DNA of 64,000 bases from Parapedobacter sp051400755 (lineage in GTDB: Bacteria; Bacteroidota; Bacteroidia; Sphingobacteriales; Sphingobacteriaceae), in NCBI RefSeq assembly GCF_051400755.1, contig NZ_JBLFFL010000010.1, positions 19,991-83,990 on the forward strand, read 5' to 3'. Under the pieces are notes generated by a model. It ran no database searches. It saw only the letters and a list, made by a program, of their open reading frames with translations, and was not told the origin of the DNA. The position numbers and the translations under genes were made by a program. Shown here piece after piece: positions 1 through 9,100 of this stretch. How positions within the stretch are numbered: position 1 is the stretch's first letter; the number at the start of each line of letters is the position of its first letter.

Positions 1-1423
1 TGTCATTTTTTAACTCTTTATCCCAACGTGGCCCGAGCAGCACCAGCACCCAAGAAAGATAGATAACAAAAGACGATGGCTGGTTATTGATGACTTCGTT
101 TCCGTAACTACTAACCAAGATCCCGGCATAACCCGCAGTCAGGGCCAGCAGCTTTACTTTCAAGCCTTTGTTTTGAATACGCCAAACAATGCCACAGCAC
201 TTTCCAAGAATATACATCATCATACTGAACCACAGGGTGAGGCCTACAATTCCATACATCGCCCACACTTTTACCCAATAGCTATCTGGCTGAACACTCG
301 AAAGGAAGGTTCCTTTGTTGTATTCCATTCCGAAATATCCAATTGTGCCTAAACCATCTCCAAATGGCTTATCACGCAGGTAATTCCGTAACACCCGTTG
401 GCTATGTAGACGAACGTTTAATGACGCATCTTCGGGGTCCAAAGCAGTCCTTAATCGGTATATGTCGTAATTGCCATTTCCGATGTATGTAAACTTAAGT
501 ACCCCCAGCAGCCCGATAAAAAGAACGGTGCCGACTCCAATCGCTTTATAATTTTTACTGAGTAACAATGCAAAAAAAACACCCACAATGATAACCGAAA
601 GCGATCCTCTTGTACCGGAAATCAACATTCCATAGAACATCATCGCCGCAGCTGAAAAAAGAAGGATTCGCTTCCATAATTTATAAGGTCCAAATGCTAA
701 AATCAGTGCAATTAACCCGATATGTGCCTGTGATGCACCAAATTGTCCGGCATCACTATAAAAGGAAAAAACACGCAATCTGGAAAACACGATGTGCGTA
801 ATGTCTCCCCCCTCATCCAGAAATTGCTGCTCGCCGGGGAACAAGCCGATATGTTTCTGTTTTACACCATTCAAAGCAGCGATAAGCGAAAACGCAATGA
901 TTGCGATGATAAATACATCTACAGACCTTACCTTGTCAACCACCACAAAAAAAAGGGGCACAACCAACAAGGGGTATAAAGCGACGGTTCGTAGTTCTCG
1001 GATTGCTCCCGCAAAATTGGCAGTAGGATTGAAGACCTCTAAAACACTAATTACGAACCAAAGCAACATGAGCAAATTGACGTCATTGCGTATGCGTGCC
1101 CAATGTTCTTTCTTATAATGATATAGTGCGGAAAACCAAGTAAGCACTAGCAGACACTCCGGTAAGATCCCATAATTGAATCCACCTATTTCCCGCCCAA
1201 TGGTCGTCAAAAAGAACCCGAAGCAGATGAAAAGAAACGCGCTGAATATGGGTTTCTGAAAAACCGCCAATAAAAAGAAAACGGAAAAACAAAGAGCAAT
1301 AACAAGTATCGGGAAAAAGACATCATAGGTCACTGTAAGCCACCCAACAACGAGGGGTATGAGCACACCAACAACAAATGACAATAAAAATGCTTTCGAT
1401 TTACGTTGAACAAGTGTACTCAT
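1..1423 (-). CDS. O-antigen ligase/polymerase-like membrane protein, 3' end cut by window edge
   Basis: An open frame starts at ATG 1423 and runs off the left edge, giving about 474 codons with no stop. The translation is a string of hydrophobic segments, beginning with a short polar tail and a segment around residues 13-30. Late in the frame is the pattern RLHSQRVLRN, then DKPFGDGLGT and PDSYWVKVWAMYG, which resembles the large periplasmic loop and following helix of the O-antigen ligase/Wzy family (PF04932). Such proteins polymerise or ligate lipid-linked glycan repeat units at the inner membrane. It is the last visible gene of a minus-strand exopolysaccharide group and lies 49 bp after the Wzz-like gene. 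Ligase versus polymerase cannot be decided from sequence alone. Confidence 0.8.
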   Translation of the reverse strand, partial: MSTLVQRKSKAFLLSFVVGVLIPLVVGWLTVTYDVFFPILVIALCFSVFFLLAVFQKPIFSAFLFICFGFFLTTIGREIGGFNYGILPECLLVLTWFSALYHYKKEHWARIRNDVNLLMLLWFVISVLEVFNPTANFAGAIRELRTVALYPLLVVPLFFVVVDKVRSVDVFIIAIIAFSLIAALNGVKQKHIGLFPGEQQFLDEGGDITHIVFSRLRVFSFYSDAGQFGASQAHIGLIALILAFGPYKLWKRILLFSAAAMMFYGMLISGTRGSLSVIIVGVFFALLLSKNYKAIGVGTVLFIGLLGVLKFTYIGNGNYDIYRLRTALDPEDASLNVRLHSQRVLRNYLRDKPFGDGLGTIGYFGMEYNKGTFLSSVQPDSYWVKVWAMYGIVGLTLWFSMMMYILGKCCGIVWRIQNKGLKVKLLALTAGYAGILVSSYGNEVINNQPSSFVIYLSWVLVLLGPRWDKELKND

Positions 1424-1472
1424 GGCACTAATCGAAATAAGGAATAATCACAGCAACGCTAAACATACAAAA

Positions 1473-3611
1473 TCATGCAACCCTTACCATGTTAAACACC
1501 CAACCTAAAAAACCAGGTTGTTTTCGGAGATATTCAATATATTCTTGATCTTCATCGCGCACGGTGCTGTCGGCTTTGAAAACCGCAATATTCTTATCCG
1601 TAAACATCAACCATTCTTTCACCTTGTTAAAATCTTGCAAGCAGTCAATATCGATGATAATGATGTCAAACTGGCTTCTTAAAATATCAAAACCGGCAAT
1701 AAGGCTTTTTGTGTCCTTTATCTCAAGAAGCGAGCCTCTGGACGTGTTCTTGCTTAATACCGTTATTCGATCTTCCGTACGGATTTCTTTTAAGGTTAAG
1801 AATGTTTCGAAATTCTGCTCATTCGGTATTTTTTTATTAGTGATCAACGTCAATAAATCAGGTGCATGTTCACAGATAAGCAAGACTTTTTGGCCTGTTA
1901 GCGCAAATGCATAAGCAAGGCTTGAAGAAACAAATGTCTTGCCTTCCCCGAAATGCAGACTGGTAATTCCCAATACCTTCCCCTGATCTTCTGCGAGCGC
2001 AGCACTCAACTCAAACCGAAGTGATCTTATACAGTCTTTGTAAACTGAATAATCAACTACACCACCATCGTCAGCCCAAATATTTCTTAAATCTTTATCG
2101 TCCTCGCCAATGTAATTTACTGTACTTACTACTTTACCACGTGTTAACTCGGTCAACTGTCTAGGCGTTCGTACCTTCTTATCCAGCAAGAAAATAAAAA
2201 ATAGTGCAGAAAAACATAATGCGGAGCTCGCAACTGCTGACAGCGCGAGATAAATTCTCTGCTTCGAATCTTCTCCTTGGCCCGGTATCCCCGATTCTAC
2301 CAATGTAAGTATCATACCGCTCGTATTGTTGGCGATAGACGCTTGATTATAGCGGTCCAGTGCTTCGGTATACTCTTTCGTTGCCAAATCAGCATCCCTG
2401 AGCAAACTTTGGGCGCCTACATCTGCCGGTATCATCGCATTGTATTGTGCTCTTCGCGTACTTATTTCGGTCTGGATCGAAGAGACACTGTTTTCTGCTA
2501 AAGCCAATTGCGTTTCAAGCCGCATGCGTTCAGCAACCAGGCTTTGCCGGTTGGCTTGCGAATTGCCGGTATTGCGAGTCGATGAACTGGCGACCTTAGC
2601 CGATCTTAAGCGCTGTAAGGAATCAACTGCTCGCTTATCTTCTGCATTAAACCCATTATCAATGTACCGCTGATTAGCAAGCTGGAGTTGATTTTCCAAG
2701 TTAATGAGTTCATTGTTGCCAGCCGAAGAAGGCGAGTTCAAGTCGCGGTCATTGGGGTTCTCGAGTTTGGAGTTAATACTAGCGATTGCCCCTCTTAACG
2801 ATGCGATCTCCCGCCTCACTTCGGACTCACGATTCTCATAAGCGAGTATCTGCTGATAAAGCACATCAGATTGGCCGCCCTTGCTACTTGCCCCTGTATA
2901 CGATCGATAGCTGGCCAGCTGTGCATTTTTTTGATTCATAATCCGCTCCTTGTTTCGTATAATAGAATCAAGCAACGCCAACGATTTCTTGCTCTCTGAG
3001 GAACTCGCGCTATTATACCGATAAATAAAGTCAGAAGCTAACGTATTGACGACGTAGGCAGATAGATCGGGGTTTTCAGAGCCAAATTCAGCATAAATGT
3101 AGTCGAGTTCTTCTTTGACATTAATATCCAATTGCTTCGACAGGTTTTTATCGTCATATTTCATTGAAGTTACCAAATCCATGAGTCCGAGCGCTTCGTT
3201 GTCCTTAACGGTTAACAACGATTGGTTCGTTAACTTGCTTTTGAATGCCTGCAAAACGGTTTCCTTTTTTTCGTGAGAAAGGTCATTGAGTAATTGAGAA
3301 TATGGACGAAATGGCTTTTCGGGATGTTCCAGATCGTAGATAATCAGCCGATAAGATAACGCATCCAGTTCCCGTTTCATCCGCATCATCTCAGCGATGC
3401 GGTACAACTGTTGCCAAACATGGTGACGTTCCGGATTGGCCGATAGCAACTGCTCAGAGACTCCCGATTCAGCACCGATCATTGCTCGAGATACATATTG
3501 TTTGGGCAAATCTTTGACCAAGAAATAGGTGATTGCCAAACTGGCCAGCGGAACCATGATGATTAACCATTTATACTGCCAAAGGAAAGAGAGTAATTTC
3601 TTAATATCCAT
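1473..3611 (-). CDS. Wzz/Wzc-like polysaccharide chain-length protein with degenerate BY-kinase domain
   Basis: 712 residues. An N-terminal membrane segment lies near residues 14-32, followed by a long periplasmic coiled-coil region (about 200-410). A second membrane segment lies near 447-470, then comes a cytoplasmic P-loop domain. That is the layout of Wzc/CapAB-type co-polymerases, which set exopolysaccharide chain length. The P-loop GEGKT begins at about residue 555 and a Walker B-like strand DIIIIDID lies at about 649-656. The Walker A' strand reads LLICEH, where active bacterial tyrosine kinases have an Asp, and there is no C-terminal tyrosine cluster. I infer a regulatory or dead kinase domain. 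The gene sits between the TolC-like gene (18 bp upstream) and the polymerase. Confidence 0.85.
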   Translation of the reverse strand: MDIKKLLSFLWQYKWLIIMVPLASLAITYFLVKDLPKQYVSRAMIGAESGVSEQLLSANPERHHVWQQLYRIAEMMRMKRELDALSYRLIIYDLEHPEKPFRPYSQLLNDLSHEKKETVLQAFKSKLTNQSLLTVKDNEALGLMDLVTSMKYDDKNLSKQLDINVKEELDYIYAEFGSENPDLSAYVVNTLASDFIYRYNSASSSESKKSLALLDSIIRNKERIMNQKNAQLASYRSYTGASSKGGQSDVLYQQILAYENRESEVRREIASLRGAIASINSKLENPNDRDLNSPSSAGNNELINLENQLQLANQRYIDNGFNAEDKRAVDSLQRLRSAKVASSSTRNTGNSQANRQSLVAERMRLETQLALAENSVSSIQTEISTRRAQYNAMIPADVGAQSLLRDADLATKEYTEALDRYNQASIANNTSGMILTLVESGIPGQGEDSKQRIYLALSAVASSALCFSALFFIFLLDKKVRTPRQLTELTRGKVVSTVNYIGEDDKDLRNIWADDGGVVDYSVYKDCIRSLRFELSAALAEDQGKVLGITSLHFGEGKTFVSSSLAYAFALTGQKVLLICEHAPDLLTLITNKKIPNEQNFETFLTLKEIRTEDRITVLSKNTSRGSLLEIKDTKSLIAGFDILRSQFDIIIIDIDCLQDFNKVKEWLMFTDKNIAVFKADSTVRDEDQEYIEYLRKQPGFLGWVFNMVRVA

Positions 3612-3629
3612 GATGTTAATCGTGATAAA

Positions 3630-4319
3630 CTATTGTTGAACTTCGTTAAGCGTCGTGCCTATAATCTCTTCTAATGCGTCTTTAGCTTTTAAAAAGTTTA
3701 CCTCGATCTGGGAAAGTGCTGTAGAAGCCGCTGTGAAATTGGTTCGTGCACTACTGTAAGATTCGATCTGGGCTTCGCCTCTTTCAAATTTAAGCCGAGT
3801 ATCCTCGAAAAGTGCTTTGCTTGCTTGAGCTTCTTCCGTTTTCACCTTTATCTCGTTTAGTAAAAATATGTAGTCGTAATACCGACTTTTCACCTCACTT
3901 TCGAGCACACGTTCATAGTCTAACCGCTGAAGTTTGGCGATTTCATGCTCGGCTTTCGCTTGTTTCACTTCAAACGGCTTCTGCAAAAAACTGCCCGGGC
4001 TCAATGTTATGCCGAACTGAAATCCATTAAATACAAATGGATTGTCTGGATTCAGCGCAGCACGATCCCCAGGTCGATAGTAATAGGATACATCGACGAA
4101 GTCTAAATAGGAAATCTTCGCTGCAGAAACTTGGCTCTTACTTCGCTCTTCTTCAACTTTTAGAATTTTGCTTTTGGGATAGTTGCTTTTTGCTAACTGG
4201 ATATAAGATTCCAGCTGGCTGTAATTAATCTCTCCCATTATTGATTCCTGTGCTGATGAACCAAGGCTGACAGCCAAAACAGGCAACAAAAGGATGTAAC
4301 GTACTTTTTTCATAGACAT
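3630..4319 (-). CDS. Half-size TolC-like outer membrane protein
   Basis: 229 residues from ATG 4319. A longer frame to 4481 exists, but only the 4319 start gives a signal peptide (MKKVRYILLLPVLAVSLGSSAQ). The rest is mainly long amphipathic helices rich in Glu, Lys and Ala with repeated coiled-coil character, ending in ALEEIIGTTLNEV, typical of the outer-membrane efflux protein (OEP/TolC) family. Full TolC has two such repeats in about 430-490 residues, and here there is one. Neighbours are the sugar transferase upstream and the Wzz/Wzc-like protein downstream, so a role in polysaccharide export across the outer membrane is likely. Whether it oligomerises to a full channel or is an accessory part is unknown. 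Confidence 0.7.
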   Translation of the reverse strand: MSMKKVRYILLLPVLAVSLGSSAQESIMGEINYSQLESYIQLAKSNYPKSKILKVEEERSKSQVSAAKISYLDFVDVSYYYRPGDRAALNPDNPFVFNGFQFGITLSPGSFLQKPFEVKQAKAEHEIAKLQRLDYERVLESEVKSRYYDYIFLLNEIKVKTEEAQASKALFEDTRLKFERGEAQIESYSSARTNFTAASTALSQIEVNFLKAKDALEEIIGTTLNEVQQ

Positions 4320-4507
4320 TATATAAATATTAGTATACCACCTACGCACACATGTAGTCCAATTCGAACGTGCTTGCATCAAGCGAAACAAAAGTGATAC
4401 TATTTCCAGTGTTCTAACTCCAAGATCATACACAATTTCTTTTTTTGTAGTTGTACACCTACAACTTAGGGCCAACGACAATATCTTTTTGAAACAAAAC
4501 TTGTTGA

Positions 4508-5605
4508 CTAAACCTGCTCGCTTTGGATAAGTGCGGGGATTGTCTTCAAAATGATCTTTAAATCCATCAAAAAAGAATAGGATTCAGCATATTGATTGTC
4601 TAATTGCCTACGCTCTGCATCCGACATCTCATTCCTCCCTCGCTTGCTTACCTGCCACAACCCTGTGATCCCTGCTGGCCCAAGGAAACGCATAGCCCAT
4701 TCATCAGAAGTGAGCATCTGCGCCTCATACAACGGCAGCGGCCGGTTGCCGACCAGTGACATATCGCCTCTTAGCACATTAAACAATTGGGGCAGTTCAT
4801 CCAAACTGGTATTACGCAGGATGGAACCAAGTTTCGTCACCCTTGGGTCATGCTTTATTTTGATGAATGCCGAAACACCTCCATTTGACGCATATTGATT
4901 GAGAATAGCCAGTTTTTCTAACTCCCTATCTGCATTCACTTTCATCGAACGGAACTTATAAAAGTTAAATATCTTATAGCCCAAACCAGCCCTTTTACTT
5001 TTGTATATAACAGGACCTTTTGAATCCAGCTTGATTAAAAAGGCAATGAGCAAAAGCAACGGCGACAGCATTAATAAGGCGGTACCGGCCGCTATAACAT
5101 CGAACATGCGCTTAAAAAAAGGCATCTTGTATTCCTGCGTTGGCCGCTTATCTGGTGATGCAAACGGCTGATGTCCTAGCATCTTAAATTTGAACAAAAA
5201 TCTAAGGCGCTCTTGGATATTAGCAATATTGAAAGGATAAAAGTAGATATCGCTTACATGAGACACAAAAGCACTTGTAATCGCCTTTTTATTATTTTTA
5301 AAGCCAAGGAGAATGATATTAATGCCGTGCGTCATTGGGTTGTTCCGGAGAGACAGCACAAATTTCAATAATTCAGCTGCGTCGTCTTCGATTTCCAGCA
5401 GTATAATATCTGGTATGGACAGCACTGACTGCGTCTTGATATGCTTCTCAAGCGCTGAAAGCTTTTCAAAACGAAGCACATCAATATCTTCATTTAGACC
5501 AGCATCTAACTCGTCGACAAACTTGGTACCTAAATATGCAATTGAAATGGTTAAAAACTTATGCTCTTTTTTAGGTTCAGTTAATAAATCCATAGGTGTT
5601 CGCAT
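4508..5605 (-). CDS. Undecaprenyl-phosphate sugar transferase fused to a pseudo-receiver domain
   Basis: 365 residues from ATG 5605. A TTG at 5620 and an ATG at 5593 are alternatives, and all overlap or nearly overlap the stop of the response regulator gene. The C-terminal part (about residues 160-365) is a bacterial sugar transferase (PF02397, WcaJ/PglC type): KRMFDVIAAG, one membrane segment, GPVIYKSKRAGLGYKIF, FYKFRSM, and TSLDELPQLFNVLRGDMSLV. It transfers a sugar phosphate to undecaprenyl phosphate, the first step of repeat-unit assembly. The N-terminal part (about 12-140) has the alternating strand/helix rhythm of a CheY receiver, but the phospho-acceptor strand reads DIILLEIED (Glu for Asp) and the usual KPF is YPF. 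I infer a non-phosphorylated regulatory module. Confidence 0.85.
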   Translation of the reverse strand: MRTPMDLLTEPKKEHKFLTISIAYLGTKFVDELDAGLNEDIDVLRFEKLSALEKHIKTQSVLSIPDIILLEIEDDAAELLKFVLSLRNNPMTHGINIILLGFKNNKKAITSAFVSHVSDIYFYPFNIANIQERLRFLFKFKMLGHQPFASPDKRPTQEYKMPFFKRMFDVIAAGTALLMLSPLLLLIAFLIKLDSKGPVIYKSKRAGLGYKIFNFYKFRSMKVNADRELEKLAILNQYASNGGVSAFIKIKHDPRVTKLGSILRNTSLDELPQLFNVLRGDMSLVGNRPLPLYEAQMLTSDEWAMRFLGPAGITGLWQVSKRGRNEMSDAERRQLDNQYAESYSFLMDLKIILKTIPALIQSEQV

Positions 5606-5966
5606 TAAATATGTTTTCAATGGCTTTCTTTAAGAGGGTGGGATCAAAAGGCTTATGAAGGCAGTTGTTTACGGGGTGTTGTACATTGCTTACTTCTTCC
5701 AAAACATTTTCAGAAGCCGACAATACGATAATAGGAATCTCGCTATATACTCCACTTACTTTAATGCATTTGAGAAAGGCCTTGCCATCCATGTGGGGCA
5801 TCACCCAATCCATAATAATCAAATCCGGGATTTGTCGGCTTTCCAGCCAAAGGAATGCTTCATAGCCATTGGCGGCAACCTGCACATCAAATTCGGTTGA
5901 AAGTATGAAACTTAACAACCGCTGAATGGTAGGTTCGTCTTCTATTAACAGTATTTTTTTCTTCAT
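5577..5966 (-). CDS. Stand-alone CheY-like response regulator
   Basis: 129 residues, a single receiver domain with no output domain. The acidic pair E10/D11 (LLIEDE), the phospho-acceptor D53 (LIIMDWVMP), S83 and K105 (HKPFDP) are all in place, so it should be phosphorylatable. It is the first gene of the exopolysaccharide group and overlaps the start of the sugar transferase gene, whose N-terminus is a degenerate receiver. This suggests that the regulator may act on the glycan machinery directly, perhaps by pairing with that pseudo-receiver (inference). No histidine kinase is next to it. Confidence 0.9.
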   Translation of the reverse strand: MKKKILLIEDEPTIQRLLSFILSTEFDVQVAANGYEAFLWLESRQIPDLIIMDWVMPHMDGKAFLKCIKVSGVYSEIPIIVLSASENVLEEVSNVQHPVNNCLHKPFDPTLLKKAIENIFNANTYGFIN

Positions 5967-6059
5967 GCCCGATATGATGGATGAGGCGTCTAATTTTCAC
6001 CAGCAAATCTCCATGATTTCTCATAAAAACGAACGAAAAAAACCTGTAATTCAGTCTAT

Positions 6060-6079
6060 TTGTAGCGATTCCGCTACAA
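6060..6079. promoter_or_regulatory. 8-bp perfect inverted repeat upstream of response regulator
   Basis: TTGTAGCG at 6060-6067 and CGCTACAA at 6072-6079 form a perfect inverted repeat around a 4-base centre. It lies about 95 bp upstream of the response regulator start and outside the nearby terminator. It could be an operator for a dimeric regulator or a small hairpin. No TAnnTTTG promoter box was found beside it. Confidence 0.35.
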
Positions 6080-6099
6080 CTGGGCAACCAATGTACCAA

Positions 6100-6139
6100 A
6101 AACAAAAAACCGGCAAAGCGCTGTAAGGCTTTACCGGTT
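6100..6139 (-). terminator. Rho-independent terminator of the SusC/SusD-Gfo/Idh-DUF1080 locus
   Basis: On the minus strand a 12-bp stem (6139-6128 paired with 6119-6108, one G-T wobble) is followed by a T-rich tract. It starts about 33 bp after the stop of the HEAT/DUF1080 gene and separates that operon from the exopolysaccharide genes. Confidence 0.85.
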
Positions 6140-6171
6140 AGGATGCTGCTGTGGTTGAAAAATTTTCGAAG

Positions 6172-9100
6172 CTATAACCGCTTTACCCGTATATTCCGAA
6201 AATGAACTTCTGACCCATGCCCGAGGAAGGCGATGTGGCCGGATTTCCGTTTTAAGCCTGGGTGATCTTTGTGGTCCAATGGGCCGTTTTTAGTGGCTTC
6301 CGCTAAGTCGCCATCTACGATAACCGTACCGTTCAAGGTCACGCGGATTTTATTGCCTTTGATGTATATCTCTTCTTCATTCCATTCGCCTACTGGTCGT
6401 AGGTACCCCCGCTTGGCTGGGATAATTCCGTATACAGACCCATGATATTGATATTGGGCCAAGTCTTTATACATATCTGCCCCATCGTCCAACACCTGTA
6501 TTTCCATACCTGCATAGGCGGCATCGCCCTCTGCCGGCGCGCGGATACCGATCCCATTATTCGCACCGGGTGTCAACCGGAATTCAAACCGATAAACGAA
6601 ATCAGCGAATTCCTCCTTGGTGTAAAAGTTGCCTCCCGATCCTTCTGTCGGATAAATGGCTAAGGTACCCTCCTCGCTCACTTGATAGGCCGTGGTGCTA
6701 CCCGTCCACGCGTCTAAATTGGTGCCGTCAAATAACACCTCGAATCCTGCTTGCTTTTCTGTTTCGGGTAGCGTAAACACCTCCTTGCGCGGCAGTTCGC
6801 GGACATAAATGTCGCGATAGGATACGTGGGTTCCGTGTGCTTGCAATTCAAGCTGTTCTGTCGGAAAAATCGGGAGATTTCTGTCCCAGTAATTTTCGAG
6901 TACCACGCTGTCCGTTACCAACTCCCCATTGAGGTACACTGTCACCCGATCGCCCACCATGGTTATACGAAACGTGTTCCATTCTCCCAACGGGTTATCG
7001 GCAACTTTCAAGGGCTTGCTTTCGTGCTGTTGATTATTGTATAGGCCGCCGGAACCGACCTGCGCCCCCACGTTTACGCGTGAAGTATCCCATATCTGTA
7101 CTTGGGGTGTGCCCCTCAGGTAGATGCCCGCGTCGCCTTCTTTACCCTCTTTGGCCAATTTCCAATCAACTAAAAGTTCGAAATCTCCATACTGCTTGAC
7201 TGTGGCGATGTTATCGCCCTTACCGTTGAAGTGCAGTGCACCATCTTTGACATACCAGCCCAGCCGCATGGTCTCGTCGGCCTTCACTTGTGCTTCAGCT
7301 AGTGTTTTGGCACTCATCTTGGCCCGTTTAATGGGATCGGCTACCAATCCCTTCCAGCCTTCCAAATCATGCCCATTAAATAATGGCGCATAGCCTGCGC
7401 CTTTCGGCAATTCATTGATGTGTTTTTGGACGGCCTCGCGCAGGTAGCTGCTTTCACTTCCCGATAGCAGGGTAATCACCTTTTTTAACAGGTTCTCTAC
7501 CGCTGCACCGTAAAACTGTTTGCTATCCAAAGCAATATTCATGACGGTGTTTGCGGCGGTGGATTTCAATTGTTCATCGTCCAGGAATCGGCCGGCAAAC
7601 AATAATGCATTGTAGGTTTTGTTGGCTTCCAACGCGCGTAATATCAACTGTTTTTGCGCAGCTGTTCCTGCTACTTCGAATGCATCGCGTAGGTACAGCA
7701 CTTTTTGCTCCGCCGGAATATCGGCAGCACCTACGATGCGTACCAGACCTTTTATCACCGCATCCAATGCTGCGGCATCTACCGTCTGCTTGCGGCTCAG
7801 CGCCACCAACTCCGGCAATGCTTCTGCGGATGTCCAATTGGCCAATGCAGCGGTAGCGGCGGCGCGTAGTGCAGGTTCACCCTGATCGGTATAACCGGAC
7901 ACCACCGCCAACGCTTCTTGGCCGCCAACCCCTGCAAGGATCGGAAAGAATAGCGTGCGGCGTGAAGCATCAGCTCCTTGTATACGTGAAATGACCTGTT
8001 GTGTCTGCGCTCCCGGGTCGTCGCTGCGACTGATCGAAGCGACCGCAGCATCTTGAATAAATGTGGCATACTCGGCTTCTGCATCCGGCAGCAAGTCGAG
8101 TATCTTTTCCAGATCATCCGGCCGTACCACCTGCGGCAATGCGGCATAAGCCGCATCCTTCACGGTCTTAGGAGCATCACCGCGGATGATTTCCAGCATG
8201 ATGGGCACGCTTTCGGAAGCTCCTCTCTGTGCCAGTACGTCAATCAGCAAGAGCTGTACCTCGGCGTCCTTTTCCTTGGAGAGGGCCGTGCTCACCAATT
8301 GAGGAAGCTGTTCGTTTTTGGATATGAGCAACACCTGCTTAATCGCTTCCCTCGTTATCGTGTCGTTTTCTGCGAGCAAGCCGATCAGTTCCTCTGCGGC
8401 CGCGTCCCCCATCAGCTTGTGCGACGCTTCAACCGCCGCCACGCGAACCCCTGCCGACTCTGCGTGCCATGCGTCCTTGACTTCCGGAAGCGCTACGGCT
8501 TGATTGTGGTCCCCGACGTAACGCAAGATATCCGCCTGAGCCTGTTCGTCCGCCCGCGATAAGCGCTTCACGAGTTGAGCGGAAACACGGTCATTCAAAT
8601 AAGGTGTCAGCAGTCGCAACGCAGCATTCCGGTACTTGCCATCGGTATCCTTTGATGCCTTGACAAGCGTCTTCACCTGTTTTCCAGCGTTAATATCGGT
8701 AAGCAACCCCAATGCGGCGACATGCGTGTGTACTTGTTCCGCCTGATTGGTCGCTTTGAATAGCTTAGTGGCCATTTTTTTGGCCCTAGCCGTTTCGTCA
8801 TTGGCGATTAACCGGTGCAAGTAGTTTATGTACGCTGCTGTTGCTTCGGTGGGCTCGTATACATAGCCGGCATCTGCTGCAGCACTCGCCAGCGTTTGTC
8901 CCGCCGCGTTGCCGCCGATCCGTGAAAGGGCATACAATATAGTTCTACGTGATGCAATGTCTTCCGTATTTGCTTTGGCCAAAATGGACTGTTCAGCAGG
9001 TGCATACGCCATAAATCCAAGTGCGTTGACAATCTGGATTTCCGCGTCGCCGGAAGCGTTGGGCAAGGCCTTCAACAGGGCTTCCCCAGCATTCGTGGTG

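Noticed and set aside
610..1118. Plus-strand open frames at the left edge
   Set aside because: They are shadows of the minus-strand membrane polymerase, whose frame is open for about 474 codons with clear hydrophobic helices and family motifs.
7999..8562. 187-codon plus-strand frame opposite the HEAT protein
   Set aside because: Shadow of the helical repeats; no start signal or recognisable domain.
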